Shown: positions 21,537 to 32,248 of the stretch, one piece after another
How the letters are laid out: the number at the start of each line of letters is the position of its first letter
Numbering within the stretch: the stretch's first letter is position 1
Assembly (NCBI GenBank): GCA_037127255.1
Contig: JBANSL010000013.1
Span: forward strand, 54,895,688 to 54,959,687
DNA: 64,000 nucleotides
Origin: Persicaria tinctoria
Lineage: Eukaryota > Streptophyta > Magnoliopsida > Caryophyllales > Polygonaceae
Direction: 5' to 3'
The notes under the pieces: generated by a model
What the model saw: only the letters and a program-made list of their open reading frames with translations
Database searches by the model: none
What the model was told of the DNA's origin: nothing
Program-made: the position numbers and the translations under genes

Positions 21537-22701
21537 CACAATTTTTTGTTTGTTTTTTTTTTGAAAGAATAAAAATGAATTTTTGTCATTTAGGGTTAGA
21601 GTGAGAAATAGAATTTGGTTAAGATTGGCTGTTTTGATATGTATGATGAGGCAATTCATTCATTCATTCCTATAAGGTATGGATTGGGGCCCAAATAAAG
21701 ATTAGACAATGCATTATTTCAAGGCTTCTAGTCATACTCCACTATCTTCTTCTTATAGTCTCACCACCATCTTACACTCCATCTATGTTGTTTCTTGCTT
21801 TTTATTTCATACACTCCATCTTATGTTGTTTCTTGCTTTTTATTTCACGGCCCACATTTTTAATTTGTTCATTTCTTTTATTTCTATATATCTGGTATAA
21901 ATCTGATAAGGACTATCATATAATGAGAGAAATAAATATGAAATCTCTATAAAAAAAAATGGAGGAACTCTGATTGAAAATAAAATAAAATTAGCCTTAC
22001 AACCAACTAGTATTTATATTTAACATTAAACATAAGTTTGAAAAGTGAAAGGAGAAAATCCCTTCGGGGTTGCGGAGTATGCACGGGAACCGCCCCCAAT
22101 CTCCTTTCCACCCAAAGCTACAAATCCCTAATTTTGTCAAAAGCCTGTGAATTTTCGGCTAATCCTCCTCGGAGATACTATTCCGGTGTGATCATGGCCT
22201 TATTATGCCTTAATTCCTCTTTTTAGCATGGTTTCGAGCTGTATTCGGGCTGATTTTCAAGCCTTGCCTTGGCATCTAAAAACCTCCTTTCTTCTTCCTC
22301 GGATTGGTTGGGATTCAGTCTTCGTTCTGTTCATCCTCCCTGTTGTGCTGTTCTTGGTGTTGGGTTGGTTGAGTTGGCTTGTCTGTCCCTCTGAGTGTCG
22401 TGTGGGTGGGGTCATGGCGGCATGGCGGTGCTTGTTTGGTACTTCAGCTTCTACCAATGTACGTTGTTCAGGTCTTCTTCATGTGGGCTCGATTGGGTAA
22501 TGATGGGCTGATGATTCCGGTCTTATGGTTTTGATCTGCAATAGGGCTTCCAAAATCTCTGAAAGGGCAACACAAATCCCCCCAAAAACAAACAAAATGG
22601 CTTGTAAAATTTCAAAAAGGATTGAACAAATTCTGAAAGGGTTTGACCAAAATTCCAAAAGGGCTTGCATAAAGGGCTTGCATAAACCTCTTTGGTGATG
22701 A

Positions 22702-24885
22702 GTGACTCCTTGCATAAAACTCAGGGCCCAACATCTGTTGGATTATTTGAGTGGTGCGGCAATTGATGTTTCTAATGAGCTTCTTGTTTCCATTACGGGG
22801 GTGGTGAACATCTTCTTGGAGGGCCGGTGTCTGTCTGCTCTCGGGGAGTATGTTGCTAGTGCCCCTCTTACTCCATTGGTCAAACTAGGGGGTGGTATCC
22901 GCCCTATTGTTGTCGGCACGATATGGAGACGCCTTGTGTCTAAGGTGGGTGCTTTCTTGGTTGGGCCTCAGTTATCTGGTTATTTTAGGGACCTGCACTT
23001 TGGAGTTGGTGTTTCTGGGGGTGGTGAGGCCATTCTGCATGCCTTAAATAGGCTTGTAGAGTCTCGTGGTTCTGATATGGGTCTTTCTATGCTGTTGGTG
23101 GACTTCCAAAATGATTTCAACTTGGTTGATCGCACTACTCTGCTTTTGAAGGTCCGTCGTCAGTGCCCTGGCCTCTCGCGGTGGGTCGAGTTCTGTTATT
23201 CTAGCCCTACTCGGCTCTACTATGGGGAGCACTGCCTTTGGTCTTGCCAGGGGGTTCAGCAAGGTGATCCCCTTGGTCCGCTGCTCTTTGCTTTGGTCTT
23301 GCATCCTCTGTTATGCAAGATCCGGGATTCGTTTGAGTTATGATTGCAGGCTTGGTATTTGGATGACGGTACTATTGTAGGGGACACTCTTGTGGTTGGC
23401 CAGGTTCTTGATATGATTATGTCTGATGGTCCAGCATTGCGGTTGCACCTTAACGTGGATAAAACTGAGGTCTTCTTGCCGGTTGTGGATCCTAGGGGCT
23501 TGGTGGCAAGTGTTTTCCCTGCCCTCATTGCTCGACCTGTTTCTGGCGTTACGGTTTTGGGTGGTCCTGTTAGTACTTGCATTGCTTACAACGCTGAGAT
23601 TGTTGCGACTCGGGTGGCCAAAACCGTTGAGCTTATGGGTCTTGTTGCCAAACTTGAGGATCCGCAGAGTGAGCTGCTTTTGATTCGGGCTCGTTCGGGT
23701 ATCTCTAGACTCTACTTCACCTTGCGTACTTGTCCGCCGGATGCCATCGTCCCAGCTCAGTCTACTTTTGACAGTGCCCTCCGTGTCTGTTTAGAGTGTA
23801 TTGTGGCTGCTTCTGGACCCGGGTTTGGTGATTGGCAGTGGAGATTGGCTACTTTTCCGTTTCAGTATGGTGGGCTTGATGTTTATGCTGTTGGTGACGT
23901 CATGCATTATTCTTTTCTGGCCTCTCGCTTGCAGTCTTCTGGATTGCATTCCTCGCTCCTCCGTTTTGCTGGGATACCCGTGGGTGAGGGGCCCCCTTTC
24001 GATGCTGAGTTGTGTGTCTTTAATGGTCTTACCGGTTCTGATTTCAGTCGTGATTCTTGTGAGTTCGCTACCTCCAAACTTATGAAGAAATTGGCAGATG
24101 TGTACTTCGCCCGGGTTGTGGCTTCTACTGAGTCGGTTTTTTCATTGACCCCGCGACAGGTGGTGTTGTGGAGGTCTCAGCATGGGCCCCATTCGTCTGA
24201 TTGGCTCAGAGCTGTTCCTATTTCGGGGCTCGGTCAGACCATGAATGGTAGGACTTAAATGTCTGTGCTCTGTTATCGTTTGGGTATCCCCTTATTTCGG
24301 GATGGTCTTTCCTGCTCTGCATGTGGTCGGGTTTTTGAGGGTGATATTTTTGGGGATCATGTCGTGTCGTGCTCGAGTTCCGTTGGGCTCAAACATCGGC
24401 ATAATCTTGTGCTTGACACCCTCATCGACATTTGCTTCCGTGCTGGGATCCCCTCTGGAAAGGAGGTGGATATTGGTGTTGTCGACGGTCTTGGCGGACC
24501 CCTTAGGCCCGCTGACATTCTTCTTTACTCTTGGGATCGGGGCCGAGATATGTGTGTGGATATCCCTGGTTCCTCCCCCCTCACTCAGACTTGTTTGGCT
24601 TCCTTCGCTCCTGGACGGTGTGTACTTGACGCTGCGCGGTGTAAGTTCACCAAGTATCGGGATGTGTGCTCTACTGCTGGCTATGGGTTTTTGCCTTTTT
24701 CTTTCTCTTCTTTCGGTGAGCTGGATGTGGAAGCTCTTGCGCTGCTGGGACGGATCCGCTCTTTTTCTTTAGCCTTAGATTCTAGTTCTCGTCTAGCTGC
24801 TCATATTTTTACCAGAGTTTATTTTTCCATTGCTAAAGGGGTTGGTGCGCAGCTTGTTTCTCGGTTGTCGGCTAACTTCTTGTAA
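22702..24885 (+). pseudogene. Non-LTR reverse transcriptase with R2-type restriction-like endonuclease, two in-frame stops
   Basis: One frame of about 728 codons is interrupted only by TGA (23341-23343) and TAA (24256-24258). Homology to a plant RT family I recall starts near 22720. RT signatures in order: GGGIRPIVVGTIWRRLVSK; MLLVDFQNDFNLVDR with the first catalytic Asp; CQGVQQGDPLGPLLFAL; and AWYLDDGTIVGD with the YLDD active site (23356-23367). The C-terminal third has a CX2C-X11-H-X3-C knuckle (CSAC...HVVSC), then RPADILLYSWDRGRDMCVD and CKFTKYRD. This matches the R/K-P-D, 12-14 residues, D/E plus KxxKY layout of the restriction-like endonuclease of R2-type elements, except for an extra Ala in RPAD. 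No APE endonuclease or RNase H was found. N-terminal sequence upstream (22204-22700) is decayed, and no poly(A) tail is evident. Confidence 0.82.
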
Positions 24886-25589
24886 ACATTTGATTGTTTG
24901 TTTTCTATACTATTTAGAGTTATATAAAATAATAATAATTTTAATAGTAATTATAATTCAACATTGATCGGTTGGCTTGATCTCGGGTGTTTATGTACAA
25001 ATTTTCTATTGTTGAATGATCTTCTCTTCATCTTGTCCATAATTGTCCCGGCTTTTGGTGATATGCCAATGTCTTGGTGTGGTTGTGTTTAGTTTCGAGT
25101 GAGGTTACAACATCGAGCGTCCTGTATGAGCGAGTGGATCCTGGTAGTGTTCGTAGTTTTCGAAGATCCCTCATTTAGATGGGGCACGTCAGTGATCATC
25201 CGCACTTCCTAGGTGTCGTCCTTTCCGGTGGTAGATTACTACTCTCTATCTTCTCGACACCAAGATGTCGTGTGAGTCCTCGCACTCTCCTGTGTCCTCC
25301 ACATTCATGGTTCGCCTTGGATTTTTCTCCAACTTCTTCCCTGGCCGACAAATCAAATATAATTCTTCTTAAAATAAAGAAAACTTATAATGCATAAAAG
25401 TGTCAAACAAACCCCTCCGGCAATCGACAGCAAGGTTTCCACATTTGTTCATGTCTTCTCTGTTACAAAGATCCTCCTGTTTATATATGCCTCTATCTAT
25501 CTTCTATGATTCCTTTCTCCTTGAATAGGTAAATAAAGAACGGTCATTCTGGGGTTCGAACCTACCTATCGCCAATCTCCATGTCTTCT
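24886..25589. other. Non-coding stretch after the RT frame
   Basis: It may contain the 3' UTR of the RLE-type retroelement. An isolated GGTTCGAACC at about 25554-25563 resembles a Pol III B box, but no matching A box or tRNA fold was found. Otherwise unremarkable. Confidence 0.5.
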
Positions 25590-26290
25590 TGCTTTTTTTT
25601 TTGGTTAGGAAAGATTTCGGGTGAGCATGCTCTACCCGAAGACATCCTTTTGGATGATGTCAAGAAGACCGGGATTTTTTAGAATATCAATCCCCCAGGC
25701 AGAGTGGCAAAGGTGTGCAACCTTGTCAGCCACTCTATTGCCTATACGGGGAATATCGAGGAAAGTCACACTTTCCAGATTTGTTAGCATAAGTTTGATA
25801 TTAGAAATAATTATTTCAATTTTCCACGGGCATATCGTCCCTTTGTTGAGGTGGTCTATTATTATACGAAAGTCACCTTCAATGTGAATTCTGATAACTT
25901 GTAAATGTAATGCATGTTGTACATTAAGTTTTAGAGCTAGAGCTTCTGCTTTTAGCGGACTTTGAATGCAGAGTTGTTTGTACCCAATGTTAATTGGGCG
26001 TCATTTCCAGTCACGGATAATGGTTCCTACTGTACTAGTTTTTTCAATAAGTGAAGACCCATCAAAATTCAGTTTGAAAACCCCTTTTGCGGTTTACGCC
26101 ATCTAATGTTGGCTTATTTATTCTTCTGCCGCCTGTGATTGCTTTTTTGTGAATGTATATGGGCCTCTTCTTCGAAGCAAGCATCAAGACGAGATGCTCT
26201 GGACGAGTTCTCTTCATGTGTTTTAATGATGTGTAAACAATAATCTCTGCTCGGAATAGGATTTGATCTGAAGACATATTGATTTCGAAT
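25590..26290 (-). mobile_element. 5'-truncated LINE, RNase H tail only
   Basis: Minus-strand codons match the RNase H region of the LINE at 18981-19543: a first-strand segment near 26062-26110; the HIEGDFRIIIDHLNKG-like region near 25840-25900; then FLDIPRIGN and DKVAHLCHSAW near 25700-25760. The + strand starts with a T-run at about 25590-25600, the poly(A) tail of a minus-strand insertion. Several stops break the frame. No TSD could be read with confidence. Confidence 0.8.
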
Positions 26291-27758
26291 TTACCACGTG
26301 CTCCACCAAGAAAAAGCTAGCTTAGGTTTGGATACGTTGTTAATGTTTTCTCCAATGAAAGACATAACCGGTTTAATATCTCTAGATTGGTTGATTCTCT
26401 CTCTGATCTCTCTCTTAATATAATAGGTTTTTCTTTTGTTTGTCTTCTTTTCTGATTCTTAATTTCCTTATTGTTATATCTATTACTATTTATATAAACT
26501 CTTAATTTAGAAGAGTTTATGATGATGTGTCAAGCTTTGGGAAATTTTAGGAGTCTCGACCAATCATTTTTTTTTGCCATTTTTCTTTGATTTTTTTTAT
26601 TTCTAATTTTTTTCTTCTTCTTCTTTTTCCTTTAATTCTCTTTTTTCTTTAATTTTATTAACTATCTATATCTATATAAACTCTTAATTTAGAAGAAGTT
26701 AGGATGATATGTCAAGCTTAGAGAAATTTTAGGAGTCTCGACCAATCTTTTTTTTTTGCCTTTTTCTTTGATTTTTTTTAATTCTAATTTTTTTTCTTCT
26801 TTTTTTTTTCCCTTTAATTCACTTTTTTCTTTAATTTTACTAACTATTGGGCTTAATTCAAAACATTGATCTTAGCCTAAATTATAATTTTAGTGGTTTT
26901 TTTTCTCTACAAAAAATCTATATCTATATAAACTCTTAATTTAGAAGAGTTCAGGATGATATGTCAAGCTTGGAGAAATTTTAGAAGTCTCGACCAATAT
27001 TTTTTTTTTTGCCATTTTTCTTTGATTTTCTGTAATTCTAATTTTTTTTCTTCTTCTTTTTCCTTTAATTTTTTTTCTTTAATTTTACTAACTATCTATA
27101 TCTATATCTATATAAACTCTTAATTTTGAAGAGTTTAGGATGATGATGTGTTAAGCTTAGAGAAATTTTAGGAGTCTCGACCAATCTTTTTTTTTTGCCA
27201 TGATTCTTTGACTTTCTTTAATTCTAATTTTTTTTCTTCTTCTTTTTCCTTTAATTCTCTTTTTTCTTTAATTTTACTAACTATATATATCTATATAAAC
27301 TCTTAATTTAGAAGAGTTTAGGATGATGTGTCAAGCTTAGAGACACTAGTACAAAAAAGCTAATTAAGAGCGGTTTTTTATTGGGAAGGATAGCGGTTTT
27401 CAAAGCGCTGTTAACTGAAGCGCTGACAACACTATTGAGAGCGGTATTTAAAAAGCGCTGTTAAAAAATACAAGCATAACACTTTTTTGAAACAAACGCT
27501 GTCTAATTTAAATTTTATATATAAAAAAAAGAAAATAAAAATCAATCCGATACACGACCGATTCTCTTGCGGTAGTGCAATCCACCACTTCTACCTACAA
27601 CAACCATATCTAATAACACTTTGATCTGAGTACTCATAAACTCAATTAAACCAAACATGATTTGGGTACTCATAAACTCAATTAAACCAAACATCAAATT
27701 AAAGAAAACATCAAAGGCTATATATCATTCAATGGAGATTACACAGTAGTACATTAAC

Positions 27759-28373
27759 TTATAAAAAAAATTGAAACGGAAGAAATTGCACAACAAATAA
27801 GAATTGTAAAAAAAACAGTTTACCTATTGAACAAACCCTAGAAAATAAAAAATAAGATCGATGTGTTGAATGGAACTTGTAGATCTGGTGTTGTTGAAGG
27901 AGGAGAAGCCGAGGAGGATGGAAGGAGGAGCCGAGGCGGCGTTGTAGATCTGGCGATCTGGCGGAGGAGGGTGTTGTTGACGTCGGAGGGGGATGGAAAG
28001 AGGAGGAGGCACCGAGGAGGAGAGATCTGGCGGAGGAGGCTGCAGAATTGAAGGTGCTGGCACCGTTTCTGGCTCCGAGGAGAAGGAGGGGCCGAGGAAT
28101 CTGGCGGAGGAGGCGGCGGAATTGAAGGTGCTGGCACCGTGTCTGGCTCCGAGGAGGAGGAGGGGCCGAGGAATCTGGCGGAAGAGGCGGCGCAGACGGA
28201 ATGAGGAGGAGGCGGAGGAAGGTGCTGGCGATCTGGCAGAGGAAGATGCCGTTGTTGGCTCCGACGCAGATGGAAGGAAGAGCGAGGAGACTGTAGGCAG
28301 TGGTAGGTCCAGGTGGCGTCGGCGCGGCTCGAAGGAGTAGCCGAGGAGGAGACGGTGGAGAAGGCGTTAGCAT
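27759..28373 (-). other. Long open frame, Pro/Ser-rich, inside the nested CACTA
   Basis: A 204-codon minus-strand frame is rich in Pro, Ser, Leu and Ala (SPPSPPRLLLR, then PPLPPDSSAPPPPRS), and other frames over the same bases are also open. Its GC skew and internal 74-bp repeat explain the open frames without requiring a protein. It could be a captured 5' UTR or first exon of a host gene that was then amplified. I do not recognise a family and do not call it a gene. Confidence 0.35.
28045..28192. repeat. 74-bp tandem repeat in the nested CACTA
   Basis: The block starting GAATTGAAGGTGCTGGCACC at 28045 recurs at 28119 with few differences, and a degenerate third copy may follow near 28193. 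GAGGAG-rich sequence fills the units. Confidence 0.75.
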
Positions 28374-29277
28374 GTTAGGTTTTTATTTTCCAAACAAGCG
28401 TTTAGCTTTTAGGGTTTTTTTTAAAAGATTGGCTTCAAGATTTTATTAGTATTATTTTTTTAATAAATTTAATTATCAATGACATCGCTTTATTTTGAAA
28501 AACGCTATGCTTCCCTTTAATTAAGAGCGCTTTTTAATAAAACCGATGTTATATCAATGGAAAAAATAGTAAAATAGCAGTTATTTCATAAAAGCGCTGT
28601 GCTTCCCTTTAATTAACAGCGTTTTTAATAAAAGCGCTATGCTTCCCTTTAATTAACATCGCTTTTTAATAAACGCTTTTAAATTTCCGCTATTAATCTA
28701 CACATTTGTAATAGTGAGAAATTTTAGGAGTCTCGACCAATTTTTTTTTTTTCCATTTTTCCTTGACTTTCTTTAATTCTATTTTTTTTCTTCTTCTTGT
28801 TCCTTTAATTCTCTTTTTTCTTTAGTTAAACTAACTATCTATATAAACTCTTAATTTAGAAGAGTTTAGGATGATGTGTCAAGTTTAGAGAAATTTTAGG
28901 AGTCTCGACCAATCTTTTTTTTTTTGCCATTTTTCCTTGACTTTCTTTAATTCTATTTTTTTTCTTCTTCTTTTTCCTTTAATTCTCTTTTTTCTTTAGT
29001 TAAACTAACTATTGAGCTTAATTCAAAACATTGATCTTAGCCTAAATTATAATTTTAATAGTTTTTTTTTCTCTAAAAAAACAGTGGGATTAATTCAAAA
29101 ATTAAAATTAATAATAAGAAAATATATAATTAATATTAGTAATCTATATCTATATATACTACTTTAATCGTTTTCTCAACCCATTAGTTTAATTCAAAAT
29201 ATTTAATTATCTGAACTTTTACAATTACGTTATAATATTAGTTTAACATATTAGTAAGATTTTATTTATAAAAAATT

Positions 29278-29303
29278 GCGCCATGGCGCGGGAATGATAC
29301 TAA
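29278..29303 (+). repeat. Helitron 3' terminal hairpin and CTAA end
   Basis: Perfect palindrome GCGCCATGGCGC followed 10 bp later by CTAA, then T. This is the expected stop signal for rolling-circle transposition. Confidence 0.8.
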
Positions 29304-30074
29304 TTTTATTTATTTGTGTTGTTATTTTTGGTATATCGAAAATACTGTCTACTAGTTCGTGAAAAGAGTGAGTACATCGTGATCTTTAGACCCCGCTGAA
29401 TCGCATGATATAGTGATATGTTGTTGTTGTTGTTTGTTCTTCTTAATTTTTTCAACCATTGATCAATCGGTTTCTAACGCCATTAAATATATTTGGTACA
29501 TTCAAGTTTGTCGACGGCATGGTTGTCAATTTTCCAATCTTTCTCTATTTGTATCGAATTACTTTCCGTTTCAATAAATGTTAACGTACGAAATCAACTT
29601 GTCTAAGAACAACTTTGTAGAATGGAAACTAAAAGCAAACACATTAAGAATTTAGGATAGCTATATATATGTGAGTGATGCCATAATAAAGGTATGGAGC
29701 GCAGCTATAATGCATAAGCCTCATTGAATGTAAAAGATGTGAAGGCCTTGAAGATCGAATGATTAATGAGAATTCAATTTGGGTATTATTTCGAAATGTC
29801 ATCATCTTCATCTCTTTCTTGAGGCCAATCTTGAAATATGTGATATCTTGTTGGGGTATGGTGTGTGCTTCAGTGCTTGACATGGCCGGTGTACCCAACG
29901 TCGGCCCATCCATATAATGTCATGCGTACGTATATCCATCAATATATGAATTAAGATGAATGGAGAGGCACCAAAAATGTGAACAAAATCCCTTTTAAAT
30001 TAAAAAAAAACAGACCAAAAAAACAATTAGATCACCTTTAAAAGTGCACTCGTAGCTACTAATAATGATCGGCC
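29304..30074. other. Non-coding stretch, nothing recognised
   Basis: No gene or repeat end identified. An open frame on the minus strand at 29644-29913 is short and has no recognisable motifs. Confidence 0.5.
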
Positions 30075-30199
30075 TGTGTTAGATAGATTATATGTATAGG
30101 TCCAATTATCCAATTGTAATTAGGGTTAACTATCTTGTACTCCTATATATATTCTAATGATAGCGAAGGCAATCCCAAAGATGATTATTCACTCTGACA
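30075..30199 (+). repeat. 5' LTR of the miniature copia
   Basis: Begins TGTGTTAGATAG and ends TCACTCTGACA. A TATATATA stretch near 30144-30152 is a possible TATA box. Confidence 0.85.
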
Positions 30200-30716
30200 T
30201 GGTATCTGAGACTCTAGTATTTCATCAAAATCAACCATTTTTTTTTTCGATCCCTTCTCGCCCGCTCTCCTACCACCGCCGACCTCCCCGTCTCCTTCCC
30301 TACTGCCGTCGGTCATCCCCTCCCTCTATCTCTCTCCATATCTCTCTCGATTTCAAGATTTCCATATCCGGCCGCGACCACACTTCGGCCATCAAGATTT
30401 CCAGATCCCCTTGCTTCTCCATCCTCTCGCCGACTCCACTCCGGCCATCACGATTTCCAGATCCGGTCGCCAGCACTCCTTCCCAGATCTACTATTACGC
30501 CACCACTTCGGCCTCTCGCCGATTTACAGATATGGCGTACCCCTGCCCAGATACACACCCACCAGCGTCCTCATCCTCTCCTTCCTCTCCTCACAGAACC
30601 TACGCCACCGCCGCCGCACCTTTGATCTCCAGATCCGGCCACCCCTAACCACCGGCGACCACCACCGAGCCTAGATCCGGCCATCATGGTACCTTCGCTT
30701 TGCTACTTATCTACTT

Positions 30717-31769
30717 ATGCTTGGCTTTGTTAGTAGCAAGAGTCACTTCTCTCTGTTTGTGTTTCGTCGGGGTAATCAGATTGCATATCTCCTTCTATAT
30801 GTTGATGATATCATCCTTACTGCATCTTCAGAGTCTTTTCGATCTACTATTATTACACAACTCAGTAAGGAGTTTGATATGCCTGATCTCGGGCCACTTA
30901 GTTTCTTTTTGGGAGTCTCTGCATCTCGTTCTGCGTCTGGCTTGTTTCTCTCCCAAGAAAAATATGCAAAGGAGATTGTTGCCAAGGCGAATATGACTAA
31001 CTGCAAGCCTGCTGCGACTCCTGTTGAGACCATCGTCAAACTGTCTCAAGCCGAAGGTCCACTTGTGTCCGATCCCACATTGTATCGCAGCCTTGCAGGT
31101 GCTTTGCAGTATTTGACGTTTACTCGCCCAGATATTAGCTATGCCGTTCAGTAGGTCTATCTCTTTATGCATGATCCTCGAGAGTCTCACCTTGCAGCTC
31201 TTAAGCGCATCATCATGTACATTCAGGGTACCACTTCTCTTGACACCGCTATCACCCTATCTGCTTCTCCTCCATCATTGGTTGCTTATACAGATGCCGA
31301 TTGGGCTGGGTGTCCAGACACCAGACGGTCTACATCCGGATACTGTGTGTTCCTCAACGACTCTCTAGTATCTTGGTCTTCTAAGCGCCAACATGTGGTT
31401 TCTCGCTCTAGTGCTGAAGCGAAATATCGCGGTGTTGCCAATGTTGTCGCTGAGTGTGCTTGGATCCGCAACCTATTGCTTGAGCTTCATTGTCCTTTGA
31501 GTCAGGCGTCTATTGTGTATACAGACAATGTTAGTGCTACATACCTTGCTCACAACCCGGTTCACCATCAGAGAACCAAACATGTGGAGATTGACATCCA
31601 CTTTGTTCGCGAGAAGGTAGCCATGGGACATGTGCGTGTCCTACATGTCCCTTCCCCATACCAGTATGCAGACATATTCACCAAGGGATTGCCTTGCCAA
31701 TTATTTCTTGATTTTAGATCCAGTGTCATTATTCGCTACCATCCTGTTTCGACTAAGGGGGTATGTTAG
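30717..31769 (+). pseudogene. copia RT C-terminus and RNase H
   Basis: The frame starts in the RT palm: YLLLYVDDIILTASS with the catalytic YVDD, then DLGPLSFFLG and the thumb, ending at TAG 31152-31154 (RPDISYAVQ then stop). It continues in another frame from 31167: HLAALKRIIMYIQGT, YTDADWAGCPDTRRSTSG with the RNase H Asp residues, SAEAKYRGVANVVAE with the catalytic Glu, YTDNVSATYLAHNPV, then RTKHVEIDIHFVREKV. This is the canonical end of a plant copia polyprotein. It lacks the RT fingers and everything upstream. A spacer of Pro/Ser-rich leader (30220-30680) replaces the missing part. Confidence 0.9.
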
Positions 31770-31886
31770 ATAGATTATATTTATAGGTCCAATTACCCAA
31801 TTGTAATTAGGGTTAACTATCTTGTACTCCTATATATATTCTAATGATAGCGAAGGCAACCCCAACGGGGATTATTCACTCTGACA
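31762..31886 (+). repeat. 3' LTR of the miniature copia
   Basis: Same length as the 5' LTR. It begins TATGTTAG (TG to TA at the end) after the AAGGGGG tract and ends CTCTGACA. Confidence 0.85.
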
Positions 31887-32019
31887 CGACCTTCTCCATT
31901 CTCAGTCACTTGCACGAAACAAAAAGGGACGTACGTACAACGAAACTTCCTTTTCATATCTATTTGTGGGGACGTCCCCTCCATTCCATATTTCTAAAGC
32001 ATTATAAACTAGTACTTCA

Positions 32020-32248
32020 GCCCTGATTGAGGTCAGAGGTGGTCTAGTGGTAAGGGTGCGAGAGGTTAATGAGATTGAGGTCCTTGAGTCGATTTCTATC
32101 TCGACCCCTTCTCTTGATCGAGTGAAAAAATCAATGTCTTCTTACTTCTTATCATGGATCGAACCAATACATGGTTCTTGTGGGATGGATTACGTGCCCG
32201 GAATTTGGTTGGTTATCCTCATTCCTCAATATCAAAAAAAGAAAAACC
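32020..32248 (+). mobile_element. tRNA-type SINE
   Basis: A 229-bp unit has a Pol III A-box-like TGGTCTAGTGG near 32040 and a weak B-box-like GAGTCGATTTC near 32086, and ends in an A-rich tail (ATCAAAAAAAGAAAAACC). Flanks carry a 10-bp near-duplication, TAGTACTTCA (32010-32019) and TAATACTTCA (32249-32258). No coding capacity, as expected. Confidence 0.72.

Larger units (their letters stand above)
27344..28716. mobile_element. Non-autonomous CACTA nested in the Helitron (TSD AGA)
   Basis: The 1373-bp element begins CACTAGTACAAAAAAGC and ends CATTTGTAATAGTG, with AGA on both sides (27341-27343 and 28717-28719). Subterminal repeats containing AGCGCTGTTAA / AGCGCT...CTTCCCTTTAATTAA are present at both ends. 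No transposase. The middle (27840-28370) is strikingly GC/purine-rich on the + strand. Removing the element restores a normal Helitron repeat unit. Confidence 0.92.
26479..29020 (+). repeat. About 184-bp tandem repeat, roughly six units
   Basis: Units start with TCTATAT...AAACTCTTAATTTAGAAGAG at about 26479, 26665, 26917, 27101, 27285 and 28839. Spacings are about 186, 252, 184, 184 and 1554 bp; the last becomes about 180 bp after removing the CACTA element and its TSD. The 252-bp unit has an extra 68-bp block (ATTCAAAACATTGATCTTAG...) that also occurs after the last unit. Each unit has a hairpin, a GATGATGTGTCAAGCTT box, AGGAGTCTCGACCAAT and long pyrimidine runs. Confidence 0.85.
26479..29303 (+). 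mobile_element. Non-autonomous Helitron with amplified 5' repeat
   Basis: The right end has the Helitron signature: a 12-bp palindrome GCGCCATGGCGC (29278-29289), a short spacer and CTAA at 29300-29303, followed by T. The left end begins TC (TCTATTACTATTTATA) after an A, fitting insertion between A and T. No Rep/helicase frame is present. The first part is a repeated block of about 184 bp with the hairpin AACTCTT...AAGAGTT, and a CACTA element (27344-28716) is inserted in one unit. The 5' boundary is less certain than the 3' because the terminal sequence is repeated. Confidence 0.75.
30075..31886 (+). mobile_element. Miniature Ty1/copia element with 125-bp LTRs
   Basis: LTRs at 30075-30199 and 31762-31886 are each 125 bp and differ at about seven positions. 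A copia primer-binding site (TGGTATCTGAGAC) follows the 5' LTR at 30200-30212, and a purine tract (AAGGGGG) precedes the 3' LTR. Flanking 5-mers CGGCC and CGACC could be a TSD with one change. Inside are a short leader and only the end of Pol, so gag, protease, integrase and most of RT are deleted. Confidence 0.88.

Noticed and set aside
23426..24772. Other plus-strand frames overlapping the RT (85-175 codons)
   Set aside because: Hydrophobic out-of-frame translations of the GC-rich RT sequence; the frame with RT and endonuclease motifs is the real one.
25554..25563. Possible tRNA or SINE B box (GGTTCGAACC)
   Set aside because: No matching A box at the right distance and no cloverleaf could be drawn.
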